A DNA stretch of 64,000 bases. Origin: Gambelia wislizenii (lineage: Eukaryota; Chordata; Lepidosauria; Squamata; Crotaphytidae). The translations under genes were made by a program, and so were the position numbers. The notes under the pieces are model-generated. The model saw nothing but the letters and a program-made list of their open reading frames with translations. It was not told the DNA's origin and searched no databases. Positions 20,937 through 32,272 of the stretch are shown in pieces. The stretch is taken from assembly GCA_030847615.1 (NCBI GenBank), contig JAUMIR010000002.1, positions 110,864,309 through 110,928,308 on the forward strand, written 5' to 3'. Positions within the stretch are counted from its first letter, which is position 1. The number at the start of each line of letters is the position of its first letter.

Positions 20937-22589
20937 AATTTCGTGGACTGGATCTTATCATTAGTCTCAACTGGAGTGGACCTGGTGAATCAATGGACTC
21001 AGCTATTCCACAGTTGATTCAATGGGTCTATTCCGGTTGTGTCCAACCAACAGAATTCAAGCCAATATGTTTTGACTGGTAAATGCTTTTTAATCATATT
21101 GGAAACTGCACTGCATGTCAACCACAGGGAAAAGGCAGGATATAAATCAGATAAATAACTGTAAGACTGTAACAACAGAATCTATACAGATATTAGTCTC
21201 ACTGGTGTTTCCTCCCAGATACCGTAGGTGGACATAGGATTTTCATCTCCTGGCTCTCTGTCTCCACTTCTCTAGATGGCTCTGCACTGCCAGCAAAACT
21301 GGTGATGCTTTAATGCTGAGAAAAGTTTGCTGTTTCCTCCATGTCATCCTAGTTGAGATTTGTGGAGCCAGCTGCTTCCAGAGGATACAATAAGTCAATA
21401 ACAAGTCATTACTCTGTGAGGGCTGTCAAGTACTTAGACTCTTACAAAACACTTACCAGTCTTGTAAAGTGCTTAATGTATCTTAGGAGTGTGACAGAAG
21501 CAAACACATTAAATAAGTAAGGCAAAGGTAAGGAAGACTTCAGCCATCTGTAGCTGTATGCCAGTAGATTATTCAGGGATACATAGTGAGGTAAACATCT
21601 CTTTTTAGAAATAAAATAAATAGATAGTAGTAATACCACTTTATTCAGATCAAACCTTCTTGGTTTCTAATAGTTTCTAATATGTTGAGGAAATTAGCAG
21701 CAACTCAGCTTAGCAAAAGGGGGTAACAGAGAAGGGGATCTTTACACCTTTGTGTACCCTGACTCCCTCTGAACATATGCACACAAACGCAAAATGAAAA
21801 AGTAACAATGATATTTATTAAAGACATAAAAGTAATAACACCAAGCATGCACACATTCATACAGAATACATTCACACAAGACCACTAGGAATGGAAGAAG
21901 AGGGGTTGCCAGAGGGATAGGTAGGGAGATTTCTGGGGGAATACTACATCTGTCTTGTAGTCCAAAGTCATCCATCCACTCTGTCAAACCGACAGAGTGG
22001 ATGGATGAATCTGGAGTGGCTAACACAAAGTGAAGTGGAGTCTACAGGAATATGCTCTGTGCACCCTGGCTACACAGAGGGGCAGAGTGTCCCATGGAAA
22101 TGGAACCCGTGTTCAATGAAGCAGACTTTGGGGCCAATATTTATACCAAAAATATGCCCTGGAGAGGGGATGTCTCAAGGGTTGAAACAATAGACTCTAT
22201 GAGCCTTCATGGATTACACAATGAGTTTCCTGGTCTTGAATAGGTGGCTGAAGGTGCTAATGTGTTGCAAACTGTCCTTAATGTCCCATGATTGGATTCA
22301 CAAAGCTTGAGCTGCCTCTTTAATGGTTGGGTGATTGAGGGAAGGGAAGTTCAAAATCTGCACAAAGGATTACTCCACCCCCCTATTGTCTGCCACTTAG
22401 GTGTGTAGGGGACACTGTGTCCCTTTGACCTATTGATGTTTCCTCACAATTTTTGAATTTGCCAGTAGCTCTTCTTGGGAGGTGCGTACGTGTTTCTTTG
22501 GGATCCATTAGCAAGTCCCTGACACTTCACTGGTCTTCCCATGGAAGGCACCACTAATAAGCCAATTTTGGGGGGGGTTGGGGGTGGGG
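20937..22589. other. Mostly unassigned; possible LTR-like stretch
   Basis: About 21720-22330 (minus strand) has an AATAAA-type signal followed by T-rich sequence and resembles 45230-45450 in arrangement, but no target duplication or TG/CA ends could be fixed. A perfect 18-bp hairpin lies at 21968-22008. Confidence 0.3.
21968..22008. repeat. Perfect 18-bp stem, 5-nt loop hairpin
   Basis: TCATCCATCCACTCTGTC (21968-21985), loop AAACC, then its exact complement at 21991-22008. Confidence 0.95.
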
Positions 22590-22890
22590 CTCTATTAGGG
22601 GTCCTAACACGGGGTTGCCCTTGAAGATGACCTGGAAACTGTAGTTAGTGCAAAATGCAGCATCTAGACTGCTGACCAGAACATTATACTAAAATCATAT
22701 AACACCAACTTTAAAGGAATTGCACTGGCTGCCAATATGCTTCGTATCTGAATTGTTCATTTTTAAAAAAACAACAATACTCTTTCGAAACCCCCAAATG
22801 GTCAGGGGCCTCAATACCCAAAGGAGCGCCACTCCATAGTAGCCTGCCCAATGTTTAAGGTCTGTTGGAAGTCTTCTGTGTCCAATCAGT
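22590..22890 (+). mobile_element. L2-type LINE fragment, ORF2 C-terminus
   Basis: The plus-strand translation near 22635-22755 reads LVQNAASRLLTRT and ITPTLKELHWLPICF, the conserved L2 segment after the reverse transcriptase (LVQNAAARLLT...HITPVL..LHWLPV). One stop and a poly-A run break the frame. Confidence 0.75.
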
Positions 22891-23351
22891 CAGGGCACTA
22901 GCAGTGTTCACCAGTAGTGTTCACTGGTGGGGCAGCTTTCAGAAGTGGAAAGGATGATCAGATAATAACTAGGAAATGTCTGAACTTGGGCACACATGTA
23001 TGTTTCTACCTTGAGGCGACTAAAACCACTTCAGGGGGTCCTGGAGGCTGCTGAACCCACCTGCCCCCCCCCCAATTTTTACAAAGACGTAGCAGGCAGA
23101 CATCCAGTTTTAGTTTTGAAAAACAGTTCTTTAAAATGTTAACTAGGGTAGTGAGAGGTGCAGCCTATTGAAAAAGTAAATCATGTCCAAGTATCAATGA
23201 GGAGAAGTTCCTCTTTCTATCTGAGAAAGGAGACAATAGGGGAAGGTTCAGGGACTGCATAAACAGCATGGGGTGGGGGCTTCATGTGGACCCATGGCAC
23301 ACTTTGTTCATCTCAAACATTTAAGTCTTAAATCAAATTGCTGATAAACTA
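22891..23351. other. No recognised feature
   Basis: A C run near 23064-23073; nothing else recognised. Confidence 0.3.
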
Positions 23352-23573
23352 CAAGTGGACCCCCATATCCACGGATTCAGTATCCACAGTTTCACTTACC
23401 CACATCTGAAAAGATGTGTTCTCTCTAGGCATTTCTAGGTCCTCCAGTGAGATTCTATGGTCAACTTTCAGTGTTTGTCTCATTAAAAATAATAGGGTTC
23501 CCTATTATCCATGGTTGTGGGTATCTACAGGGGGTCTTGGAACATATTCCCCACAGATAAAGGGATTGATCTG
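23352..23573 (+). mobile_element. Tigger-like MITE, copy T3
   Basis: Left CAAGTGGACCCCCATATCC preceded by TA; right end GATTGATCTG followed by TA. Interior 'ctaggcatttctaggtcctc' marks the long subtype. Confidence 0.75.
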
Positions 23574-24065
23574 TACAGCATTCTGCATTATCAAAATCAG
23601 CATCCTCTTCTGGTTGGTTTTAACTCCAATTCATCTTGCTTTTCATGGCACTTCTGAGCCTCCCTGAAGAAAGGGTTACTTGCAACAAGCAGATTCCCTT
23701 GTAGGGTGTAACAGGTCTTGTGGGCAGAGAGAGTTTTTGTGATCATTAGCAAGATTGGCAACATGGCACAATCTTTTAAAACCAGTTATTAGTTGCTTAA
23801 GGGAAAATGAGGTCATTTATTTTTCAACTCTGTCAAGTGAACATGTCTGCTCAGCTTTGGAATGCCTGAAATTGATCTCTTCCTTCATTAACTCATGTGG
23901 AATTATCCCATGACTGTAAATTTTCTGAATGAGCCAAAATGACTAATGAACATGAACTGCAAGAGGCCTATGGATTTCTTCAATACAGTACATGAAAACT
24001 GTGGAATAGAACACATGCAAGACTATTAGAGTGGGATAAATTTTATTATTATTACCCACTGGATT
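23574..24065. other. No recognised feature
   Basis: No repeat or ORF of note. Confidence 0.3.
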
Positions 24066-24081
24066 AGAATGTTAGTATTTC

Positions 24082-25668
24082 TTCTAATTGGCCAAATTTG
24101 TATGGGCAGGCAAAAAACCAAGAATAAAGTGGAAACTATTGACAGATGCCAAGGAAAGAGGAAGATTAGGTGTTCCAGATTTAAAAATATATTTTGAAGC
24201 GACATGCTTGACTTAGTTAAAATGATGGATAACATAAGAGAATTAGAATAGGAAGGCCATGAACATAGAATAGGCTAGCATGGATATCTCTAGTTTGGGA
24301 AAGTAAAAGTTAACGCAGAATTTAAAAATCATGTTATAAGAAGATCAATAGTAAGAATTTGTCAGAAATATAAAGAAAGGATAAATTTGAAAATTCCAAG
24401 TTGGCTTTCACCCCAGGAAGCCTTTTGCAAATGGGAATTAAAAAATAATAATTGGTTACTTTACAAGGACATAATGGTGAAAAAAATGGGTGATTAAAGA
24501 AAAACAACATTTAGAAAAAGAAGGCATATGATAATTGTTAGCATATCAGCAATTAAAAGCAAGATTAAAGAAGATTTAAAAACTTGGCAATACGATGGAC
24601 AAACATCTGAATTGGAGAAAATTTTATATTTAGAAGAAAATCATTTAATTAGTAAAATATATAGAAAACTCTTAAAATTCAGCACTTGAGAAGAACAAAT
24701 TAAACAATGCATGATTAAATGGGCAAAAAATATAGGGCATAATATTTATATGAATCAGTGGGTATGTAGCTGGAATAAAGAGTTAAAATTTGCCTGTTCC
24801 TATAACTTAAAAGAAAATTTCTATAAGATGACGTAGGATTGATACGTATCTCCCGATAAACTAGCTAAAATGTTTTAAAATGTTTCAAATTCATGCTGGA
24901 AATCCAAAGATGGTGTAGGCACATCCTTTCATTTATGGAGGAAGTATAAAAAGACACGAAGATATTAGTCTAGAATCAATAGAAAAATGGAGAATATATT
25001 ACAATTTAGGATAAAACAAAGACCAAAACTATACATATTAAATATTTTAGATTTAGATAATAAAAATGAAATGAAGTATGGCAAATTAATAAATTACTTA
25101 GTAACTGTGGCAAGATTGGTCTATGCAAGGCATTGGAAATCCAAAAGAATACCAACATGTATGGATTGGATTGAGAAAGTAATGGAAATGGCACAAATGG
25201 GTAAATTAACAAATTTAATAAGAGGAAATTCTGTGGAAAACTTTATGAAAACTTGGGAGCCATTTATAAGTTACATAAAACAATAAGAGGGGATACATGT
25301 ACAGTGGGATTTAACAGTTAAAGAATATTGTTATTAGTAGTAGTATGATCTTTCGTTTTCTTTCTGCATTTTAGGTAGAAATGAGACTTATTAATAGGTT
25401 GGTAAATAGATGAAATAAGTGAAATGGTAGATAAAGAAGAGGTCAAATTTAGATTATTTAAATATAGAAGCAATTTAGGAACATATGGGAAGTCTTTTTG
25501 TTTGGGGGGGATATTGTCTATATGTTATAGGTTAAAATGTCTAAATGCTCTTTGTTGTTGTTTCTTGATGAGTTTTGATTTGTTTGTATAAGATGGTTAA
25601 TTGTGTATATGTCTAGATTATATGTTTAATTTTATATGTCAAAATACTTAATAAAAATGATTTTAACC
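24082..25668 (+). mobile_element. L1 LINE 3' end, 5'-truncated, with target duplications
   Basis: The start translates as GQAKNQE/FVWAGKKPRIKWK-like text followed by LTDAKERGRLGVPDLK, the signature of L1 ORF2 downstream of the reverse transcriptase. The end (24987-25286) reads LINYLVTVARLVYARHWKS and IPTCMDWIEKVMEMAQMGKL, the L1 ORF2 C-terminus. Several frameshifts lie between. An AATAAAAATG signal occurs at the 3' end. A 16-bp duplication AGAATGTTRGTATTTC flanks the element (24066-24081 and 25669-25684, one mismatch), typical of target-primed insertion. Confidence 0.85.
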
Positions 25669-25684
25669 AGAATGTTGGTATTTC

Positions 25685-28225
25685 GTCAAATGGGAATACT
25701 GTTATTTACTTATTTACTTACTCACGTACCTACTTTACTTGAGGCATTTGCACCACTGCTCTTCAACAGAGCAGCTTACAGATCAATAAAGGCAGTCCCT
25801 ATCTTCCCATTTACAGTCTAAAATACCTGATACAGAATTTTAAAAAGAGTTGGAAAACAAGAAAGTCATCCACCAATCCTTAATCTTAGTACCAATACAG
25901 AACTAACTGGAGATAGACCTAACGTTGGTGTACTTTAAAGATTCTTGGTTTTTAAATATTCGGCACTTCATCCACATTTTTTCCTCAGTTAAGAAAATCT
26001 ACATGAGGTAAATTTTACTGCTTTATTTTGATGTCAGGCATTTGTGTGAGGAAAACCTGAATATTAATATGGCAGCATTTGACATTTATGTATATTAAAA
26101 GTTAGTTTATATATTTATATAAATGGTCACACACAGCCTATTTATTCAAATGCTATCCACACATGAAAATAATTAGGTAAAGTGAGTACAAGCAACTTTA
26201 CCACCTTCACTGAGTGTCTCAAAGAGTGTATATAAATATTTAAGTTGGTTTGATATTGAGTCAATGTCTTAAAATTGGGAGGCATTCAAATCTCAAATTA
26301 ATATGTTAAAAGTAACATTTAGAGATAAACTCAGAATTATTTGGCTTTCTATAGAATTTGTCTATTATTCAGAGCACACTAATATGTGTTCAAGACAGTC
26401 TCTACTTGTCTTTAGGATATATTTTTTTTCTGTTTGTGTTTTTAGTATTGTAATCTTGCAGGCAGCATCTTTAATTTTGTTTTCAGGAAACATACTCAGA
26501 GGTAGCCAGGTCAGCCATACAGTAAAGTACAACAAAATACAAAATCCACAATAGAGCAATACATTGCATTTGGCCAACTAAAATGCACAAAATACATTGC
26601 ACAAAATATGTTCTTCTGTGGATTTTGGATTTTGTTGTAATTTTATTTTGTGCAACATCAAGGTTCTGAAATGGTGGAGGTAGTAAAGAGCCAGGCACAT
26701 GAATGTTTATTGTTTCTTTCTCAGACGTCTGCCTCACATCTCTGCTAAACAGGTATCAAATTTCTTTGAGTTCAAAAAGCAGCTTGGCAATGTAGCATGA
26801 AAACCTTTGTGAGGAGGAGCTAATAATGAATACATATTAGCAACATTCTTCCTCTTTAAAATAGCTGACACTTTGGGAACAACGTTTTTGGGCACCGCAG
26901 GGTATGATAGAGCTGTTTCAGAATTTTGTGGAAGCATTGTTTAAAAAACAAATGAGAAAACAGATGTCTTCATCCAGTGTTTCAGTTATGATAGAGCCTT
27001 CCAGTGATCCTACCAGCATAGTAGCATGGTCAATTCTGTATGCTCCTGCTACATAGCTGGGAAGACAAGAGCAAATAAATAATTAATACCACAGTACAAT
27101 ATCTCCATTTCAGTGACTGCCAGCACAGGGCCACCATAGCTAGTCACACTGATGAAGCCTCTACACTAAGCATGCTTGGAAGGAGGTGATCCACAGATGA
27201 CAACAGGACTTGTTTGGTACTGAACACTGACACACATTACTGCTATCAGATATACTTTATTGTTGGTAAATGATAGAGCAGATGGTATACAGCAGAGAAA
27301 CATTCCAGCCCCTTCAAGGATGGAGTCCAGCATCCCCTCACTGCCAATGGTAGATTTGGCTCCTTAAACAACTACTACCCATTCTAATCCCTGGCTGGCA
27401 TTCCAGCTCCCATTGGGAGTCCCCAGGCAATAGGCACTTGATTCAGGTTTTTTTTAATTTGTTTCAGAAATGTAGAATATAAATGAATGCACACTCATAG
27501 AATTAGCTGGAATGGTGCTATTGAGTATTTGTGTAGATAGTGCCTTCTTCATTACTCAGGGTTCGAGCCTCTGTTCTTAACAGAAGCTTTGCTTTATTTT
27601 AGTACCTGCTAAATGATGTCATGGGAGACACTGGGTATGCCCCTGTGCTCTCCACAATACAGTTTTCTACTCAAGCATCTTAGCAAATAAAAATAAATTG
27701 GAAAGGGCATTTGCTGTTGGTAGCAGTTTTTACTTGCTGTGAAAACAAGTGCTGAGTTACTGTGGATTCATAGAATCAATAAGATACATTACGGAATGGT
27801 TTGCAATTCTTTCCTATTTTAATAACTTTGGGGAAAAGATCAATGCATTTATATCAATGTGCAACACTGCAAACTACATCCTTTGCTAGTAATTGGGCAA
27901 TTTGTATAGACATTCAACACACCTCTAGGCATTAATGGCTATTTCAATAAGTGCTACATTTGTGTAACATTACTGAGAGAGATTTCTTAAAGAGAGATCT
28001 CCATCATGATTCTCAAGTGATGACAAACTTCAAGTAAATCACAGTTATATTGCAAAGGGGAAATTGGTTGCAAGTCCTTCTTGGCTATTGACAGGTAGAC
28101 TGAAGGTTTCAAAGGAATGCTGAAAGTGGGCAGGAGAGCAAGAGGAGGGAAAGGCTGAGTTGTTATTGCTGTTGTTGTTACAACAGTGAGGACGGCCCTT
28201 TACCGAGAGATATCAGCAAAATACA
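25685..28225. other. No recognised gene or element
   Basis: AT-rich. A tetranucleotide-like TTAC tract lies near 25705-25735. An inverted repeat (TACAACAAAATACAAAATCC at 26528-26547 and its near complement at 26616-26640) could form a hairpin. The ORFs are short and unremarkable. Confidence 0.3.
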
Positions 28226-28560
28226 AAAAAGTAGAATAATAAATTGGAAGGGACCACAAGGGCCATCTAGTCCAATCCCATGCTATACAGGAATACACAA
28301 CTAAAGCACTCCTGAAAGATGCCCATCCAGCTTCTGTTGAAAGACCTCCAAAGATGTAGAGTCCACCACCCTCTGAAGCAATCTGGAATCTGAAGCAATC
28401 CATTCCACTGTTGAGCAGCTCTTACAGTGAAAAAAGTTCTTACTACTTTTAGTTTGAATCTCTTTTCTTATCATTGGAATCCATTGGTTTATGTTCTAGT
28501 CTTTGGAGCAGTAGAAAACAAGTTTGCTCCACAGTACACAGTAAAGCACTTAGAATATGT
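28226..28560 (-). mobile_element. CR1 LINE 3' end
   Basis: 'ttggaagggaccacaagggc', 'ccatctagtccaatcccatg' and 'agcttctgttgaaagacctc' are the complement of the CR1 3' region. Decayed; stops near 28560. Confidence 0.85.
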
Positions 28561-29295
28561 ACTGATTTCAACGTTGACTTAAGCATTTGCTTCTCTCTCC
28601 TCAGTGCAATTGGTTTTAGATTTCAAATGCCAGTAAATAATTATTTATTTTGGTAAACGCTGCAGAGTTACCAAAACTTCATATCATTATGCATACACAC
28701 TGTCCTTCTGTCTAAGAAGACATAAAGGAATCCAGTGGCACCTTTGAGACTAACTTGGAAGAAGAAATGTTTAATATAACCTTTCACTGACACAGTTCAC
28801 TTCAGCATCTGATGAAGTAGACTATGCCAATGAAAGGCTGTAATAGAAATTTCTTCTTCTCAGTTAGTCTAAAAGGTACTACTAGGTTCCCCCACCCTAT
28901 CTCTGTGGCATCACTAAGGCTGGTGTCACCCCTCCCCCCGACAGTGTCGCCTGGTACGGCTTGGCCTCTCCGCACCCCCCAGTGCCGCCATTGTGCTCTC
29001 TCCCTTAAAGGTTAGCAATAATTTACTATTTAATTAGGAAAATGAGTCATAACTTTAAAAAACAATTGCCATTTGGGAGCATATTCAAGGCGGGAAGGCC
29101 TCCTGACTCAAAGCACTTACAGTCTAAAGTTCAGCAGAAGAGGAAACAAGAGGCAAAGGAAGAAATAAAAGAGAGATTCACATGAAATGCTAAAAGCAAA
29201 CACAAATCAAGATGCTTCAACAAGAACTTCATTGGATTGAGCAATAGAACAGTAATTAGAAACTCCTGAACTCCTTCTAGGTGTAAGTTATATTA
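28561..29295. repeat. Mixed old repeats
   Basis: At 28806-28835 'gcatctgatgaagtagac' resembles the repeat split at 4510-4770. At 28900-28995 the complement of a roughly 100-bp block shared with 49795-49900 and 60565-60655 is present ('ggcctctccgcacccccc'). The rest is unassigned. Confidence 0.45.
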
Positions 29296-29517
29296 CAGTT
29301 GTCCCTCCGTATCCACAGATTTCAGTATTCACGGCTTGAAAATATTATTTTAAAAATAATAATCCCAAAAGCAAACCTTGATTTTGCCATCTTATATAAG
29401 GGACACCATTTTGCTATGCCATTGCATATAATGGGACCTGAGTATTCATGGATTTTGGTATCCACAGGGGGGCGGGGGTCCAGGAACCAAACCCCAGTGA
29501 ATATGAAGGCACAACTG
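29296..29517 (+). mobile_element. Tigger-like MITE, copy T4
   Basis: Well-preserved ends CAGTTGTCCCTCCGTATCC and GAAGGCACAACTG, flanked by TA on both sides. Closely related to T6 (36438-36656) and T7. Confidence 0.85.
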
Positions 29518-29599
29518 TACATCCATTTCATACCACAATTGTTCCAAGGGATCCTGGGTTTTATATTTCAGTTAGGTATCTAGATGGTATCAAGGTGAG

Positions 29600-29840
29600 A
29601 TGTAAGGGATTGTGGATTAAACCAAGTTTAATTCTGTGACAGTTATTTAGACTATTTTGGGACTTGTAGCTCATAAGAGGGCTCCCAGAGTTTGCACTGA
29701 GCTACAAAAAACACTATACTGTGGTAAGATACCATGACAGTTAAAGTGGAATCAAATTAATAGAACTGTGGTCTGGTCTGCACCAGCCACTTAATCCGAA
29801 GCCCAGATGGACCATGCACCAGTGTGAGAGCACTGTTTAT

Positions 29841-29852
<12 letters not shown>
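29600..29852 (+). repeat. P-type MITE remnant and block shared with 34 kb
   Basis: 29630-29780 resembles the P palindromic MITE ('gacagttaaagtggaatca'). The part 29740-29852 matches 34289-34392 almost base for base ('ggtctggtctgcaccagc', 'cacttaatccgaagcccaga', 'gtgagagcactgtttataca'), and both copies run into an AC microsatellite. Confidence 0.6.

Positions 29853-29887
<35 letters not shown>
29842..29887. repeat. (AC)n(AG)n microsatellite
   Basis: About 6 AC units followed by about 17 AG units. Confidence 0.95.
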
Positions 29888-29890
<3 letters not shown>

Positions 29891-30140
29891 AAGAGAAACG
29901 ACAACACAGAAAGAATCACAACCCGGAAACATCACCCAAGGAGACCTTCCGCAACCGGACTTGTTTATCTCGGATTGGCCTTTTTAGTCATCAGCGCGCT
30001 TTGCAGAAAGCACGGGATGAGTTCTTCCTGAATCTTCATTTGCAAAGAAAAGCCAGAGAGACATGAAGTGTTTATTTTGTCCTCCACCTGAACCTTACTG
30101 GAAGAATTCTTTCCTTTTTATGTCCATTCTGTGTTTGTGT
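29886..30140 (+). mobile_element. LINE ORF2 C-terminal tail with zinc finger, plus copy
   Basis: The plus strand encodes KRQHRKNHNPETSPKETF then NRTCLSRIGLFSHQRA. This matches the better copy at 59700-60160, where the finger is complete (C-x2-C-x12-H-x4-C). Here the first two cysteines have been lost. The clade of non-LTR element is not assigned. Confidence 0.65.
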
Positions 30141-30553
30141 TATTGCAGGTAAAATAGCTCCCCTCCTCTTTCCTTTCCTTTGTTTTCCTTTCCTTTTTCT
30201 TTTGGCTGCCACTGTTTAAATGCATGGCAAATTTACAGTGGAATATATACAGTCACTTTAAATCAACAGTATAGTCTCTGAAGTGTGTGCATTATTGAGG
30301 TTCTGAATTGCACTGTGAAGGTCTCAATTTTTCTTTACATTCTTTGAGATGTCCTTAAATACTTTAGATTGTCAACAGTTACCACATTTTTTTCCAGTCA
30401 GAAAGGCTCAGAGAGGCACAGCAAGCTGTTTCTAGGAAAAACATAGCTTCTAGAGCCCTGCAGTGTATCTGGACAATGCCACTCTGGGAATTTGTTTTAT
30501 AGGGACATCTGTTTGTTTCTGGACACTTGCAGTGTATGAATTAGCTGTCATGT

Positions 30554-30640
30554 TGTAATGCATGGCAGGGGGTTGAACTGGATGGCCCTTGAGGTCTCTT
30601 CCAGCTCTATGATTCTATGGTTCTATGATTCTATGATCTC
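30554..30640 (+). mobile_element. CR1 3' terminus only
   Basis: 'gttgaactggatggccctt', 'cttccagctctatgattcta' and several ATTCTATG repeats: the last 80-90 bp of CR1. Confidence 0.9.
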
Positions 30641-30789
30641 ATCCTCCATGCATTTGTGATCTACCAGTCTTAAAACTGCACTTTATCATAGCATTGTTAG
30701 AGGTAGCAATCTTAGCGCGACTTTACTCAGTAGTTGCTAACATCCATGCTTCTCTAAAAGTTTATGCATAGCATATTTCATGTCGTTTC

Positions 30790-31340
30790 CTGTTTTTCCT
30801 CGAGTTTTTTCCTGGCTGTGAGGCCGTGTTCTGGAATAGTTTCTTTCTGACATTTCGCCTGCATCTGTGGCTGGCATCTTCAGAGAATGGTTGGGTAGGA
30901 GTGTGTGTGGAGTTTATATATTGTGAACCCCTGTTGGGGAGTATATGTAAATTTGTGTAACTGAATGGTTAGTTTCTGGGTATAGAAATGCAAGGCTCAT
31001 TAGTGTCTGTTTGGCTAATGATTGGTTGATGGGCCATTATCTGCTGGAAATCCCCTTGTCCCTGGGTGGAATTCTTTTGTAAGTGTTGAGTTTTGATTCT
31101 ATTGTTTTTCAAAACTGGAAGCCAGGTTTTGTTTACTTTTAGGGTTTCTTCTTGGATGTTTGTGTTTGAGTTTGTGGATTTCAATAGCTTCTCTGTGCAT
31201 TCTGACATGATAGTTTTTTGGCCTGGTCCAGAATTTCTGTGTTTTTAAATAAAATTTTGTGTCCACGTTGGCTTATAACATGTTCTGCTACTGCTGATTT
31301 TTTTGGCTCGCCCAGTCTTCAGTGTCTCTCATGTTCCTTG
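30790..31340 (-). mobile_element. Penelope-like element 3' part, copy 3
   Basis: Same 3' region as 10413-10900. The minus ORF 30969-31208 reads TWLPVLKNNRIKTQHLQKNS, typical of the segment after GIY-YIG. Faces an inverted copy at 31375-31748. Confidence 0.8.
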
Positions 31341-31374
31341 AGAACATGAAAAACAATATTTTATTCAATATTCT

Positions 31375-31748
31375 ATTGAATATTCAATATTCTATTGAAA
31401 AACAATAGAATCAAAACTCAACACTTACAAAGGAATTCCACCCAGGGACAGGGCGATTTCCAGCAGATAATGGCCCATCAACCAATCATTAGCCAAACAT
31501 ACACTAATCATCCTTGCATTTCTATACCCAGAAACTAATCATTCAATTACACAAATTTACATATACTCCCCAACAGGGGTTCACAGGATATAAACTCCAC
31601 ATACACTCCTGCCCAACCATTCTCTGAAGGTGTCAGCCACAGATGCAGGTGAAATGTCAGAAAGAAACTATTCCAGAACACAGCCTCACAGCCCGGAAAA
31701 AAAACAAGGAAAATCTATGGATGCCGGCCGTGAAAGCCTTCGATTTCA
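31375..31748 (+). mobile_element. Penelope-like element 3' part, inverted partner
   Basis: Runs from 'aacaatagaatcaaaactca' to the end 'gccggccgtgaaagccttcg', the complement of 30790-31130. A short AT-rich palindromic spacer (about 31345-31400) separates the arms, so the pair forms a long potential hairpin with arms of about 340 bp. Confidence 0.8.
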
Positions 31749-32272
31749 CATTTCCTGTCTGTTGGTCTTAGCCACACACTCTTTCTTCTTGCAGTAGCTA
31801 GTCTGGAGTTAGTCTGAGGAGATTATCAGATGGACTATGAAGTCCGTTGCAGGAATGGAACAGAACCGGCAAGGGCTTACCTTTCGGACGACATCATTCT
31901 GTTCCTGTTCTGCTCCCGTTCTGCTCCCATTCTCCCCCTGTGATACCTTATTCATGGTTAAACATTGTTAATAGGCCACCCGCCCCGTTTCCGTAACGAG
32001 ATCATGGATGGTCTGAAAGATGTCCCATTGCTATCTCATTATGCTGGTGCAATGCCAGCCCTGGGGAGAGGCCCGTGCAGGACACTTCTGGGTGTGATCG
32101 GGACAAGGAGGTAAGTGGCACCCTTTTTTTCCTTCTCCCTGGGTTACTTGTTAATTTTTTAGGGTGTTTTGGGGCTTGGTCTGCTTTTCTTTCTTTTCTT
32201 TTTTTACTTTTATTTTAAAATTTGCCACAAGCCCATTCTTTGTGACAGCTGCATTCACTCCCGTCCAGCGAG

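Noticed and set aside
21720..22330. Second LTR-type element
   Set aside because: A polyadenylation-like signal and a likeness to 45230-45450 are present, but no TG/CA boundaries or target duplication could be set.
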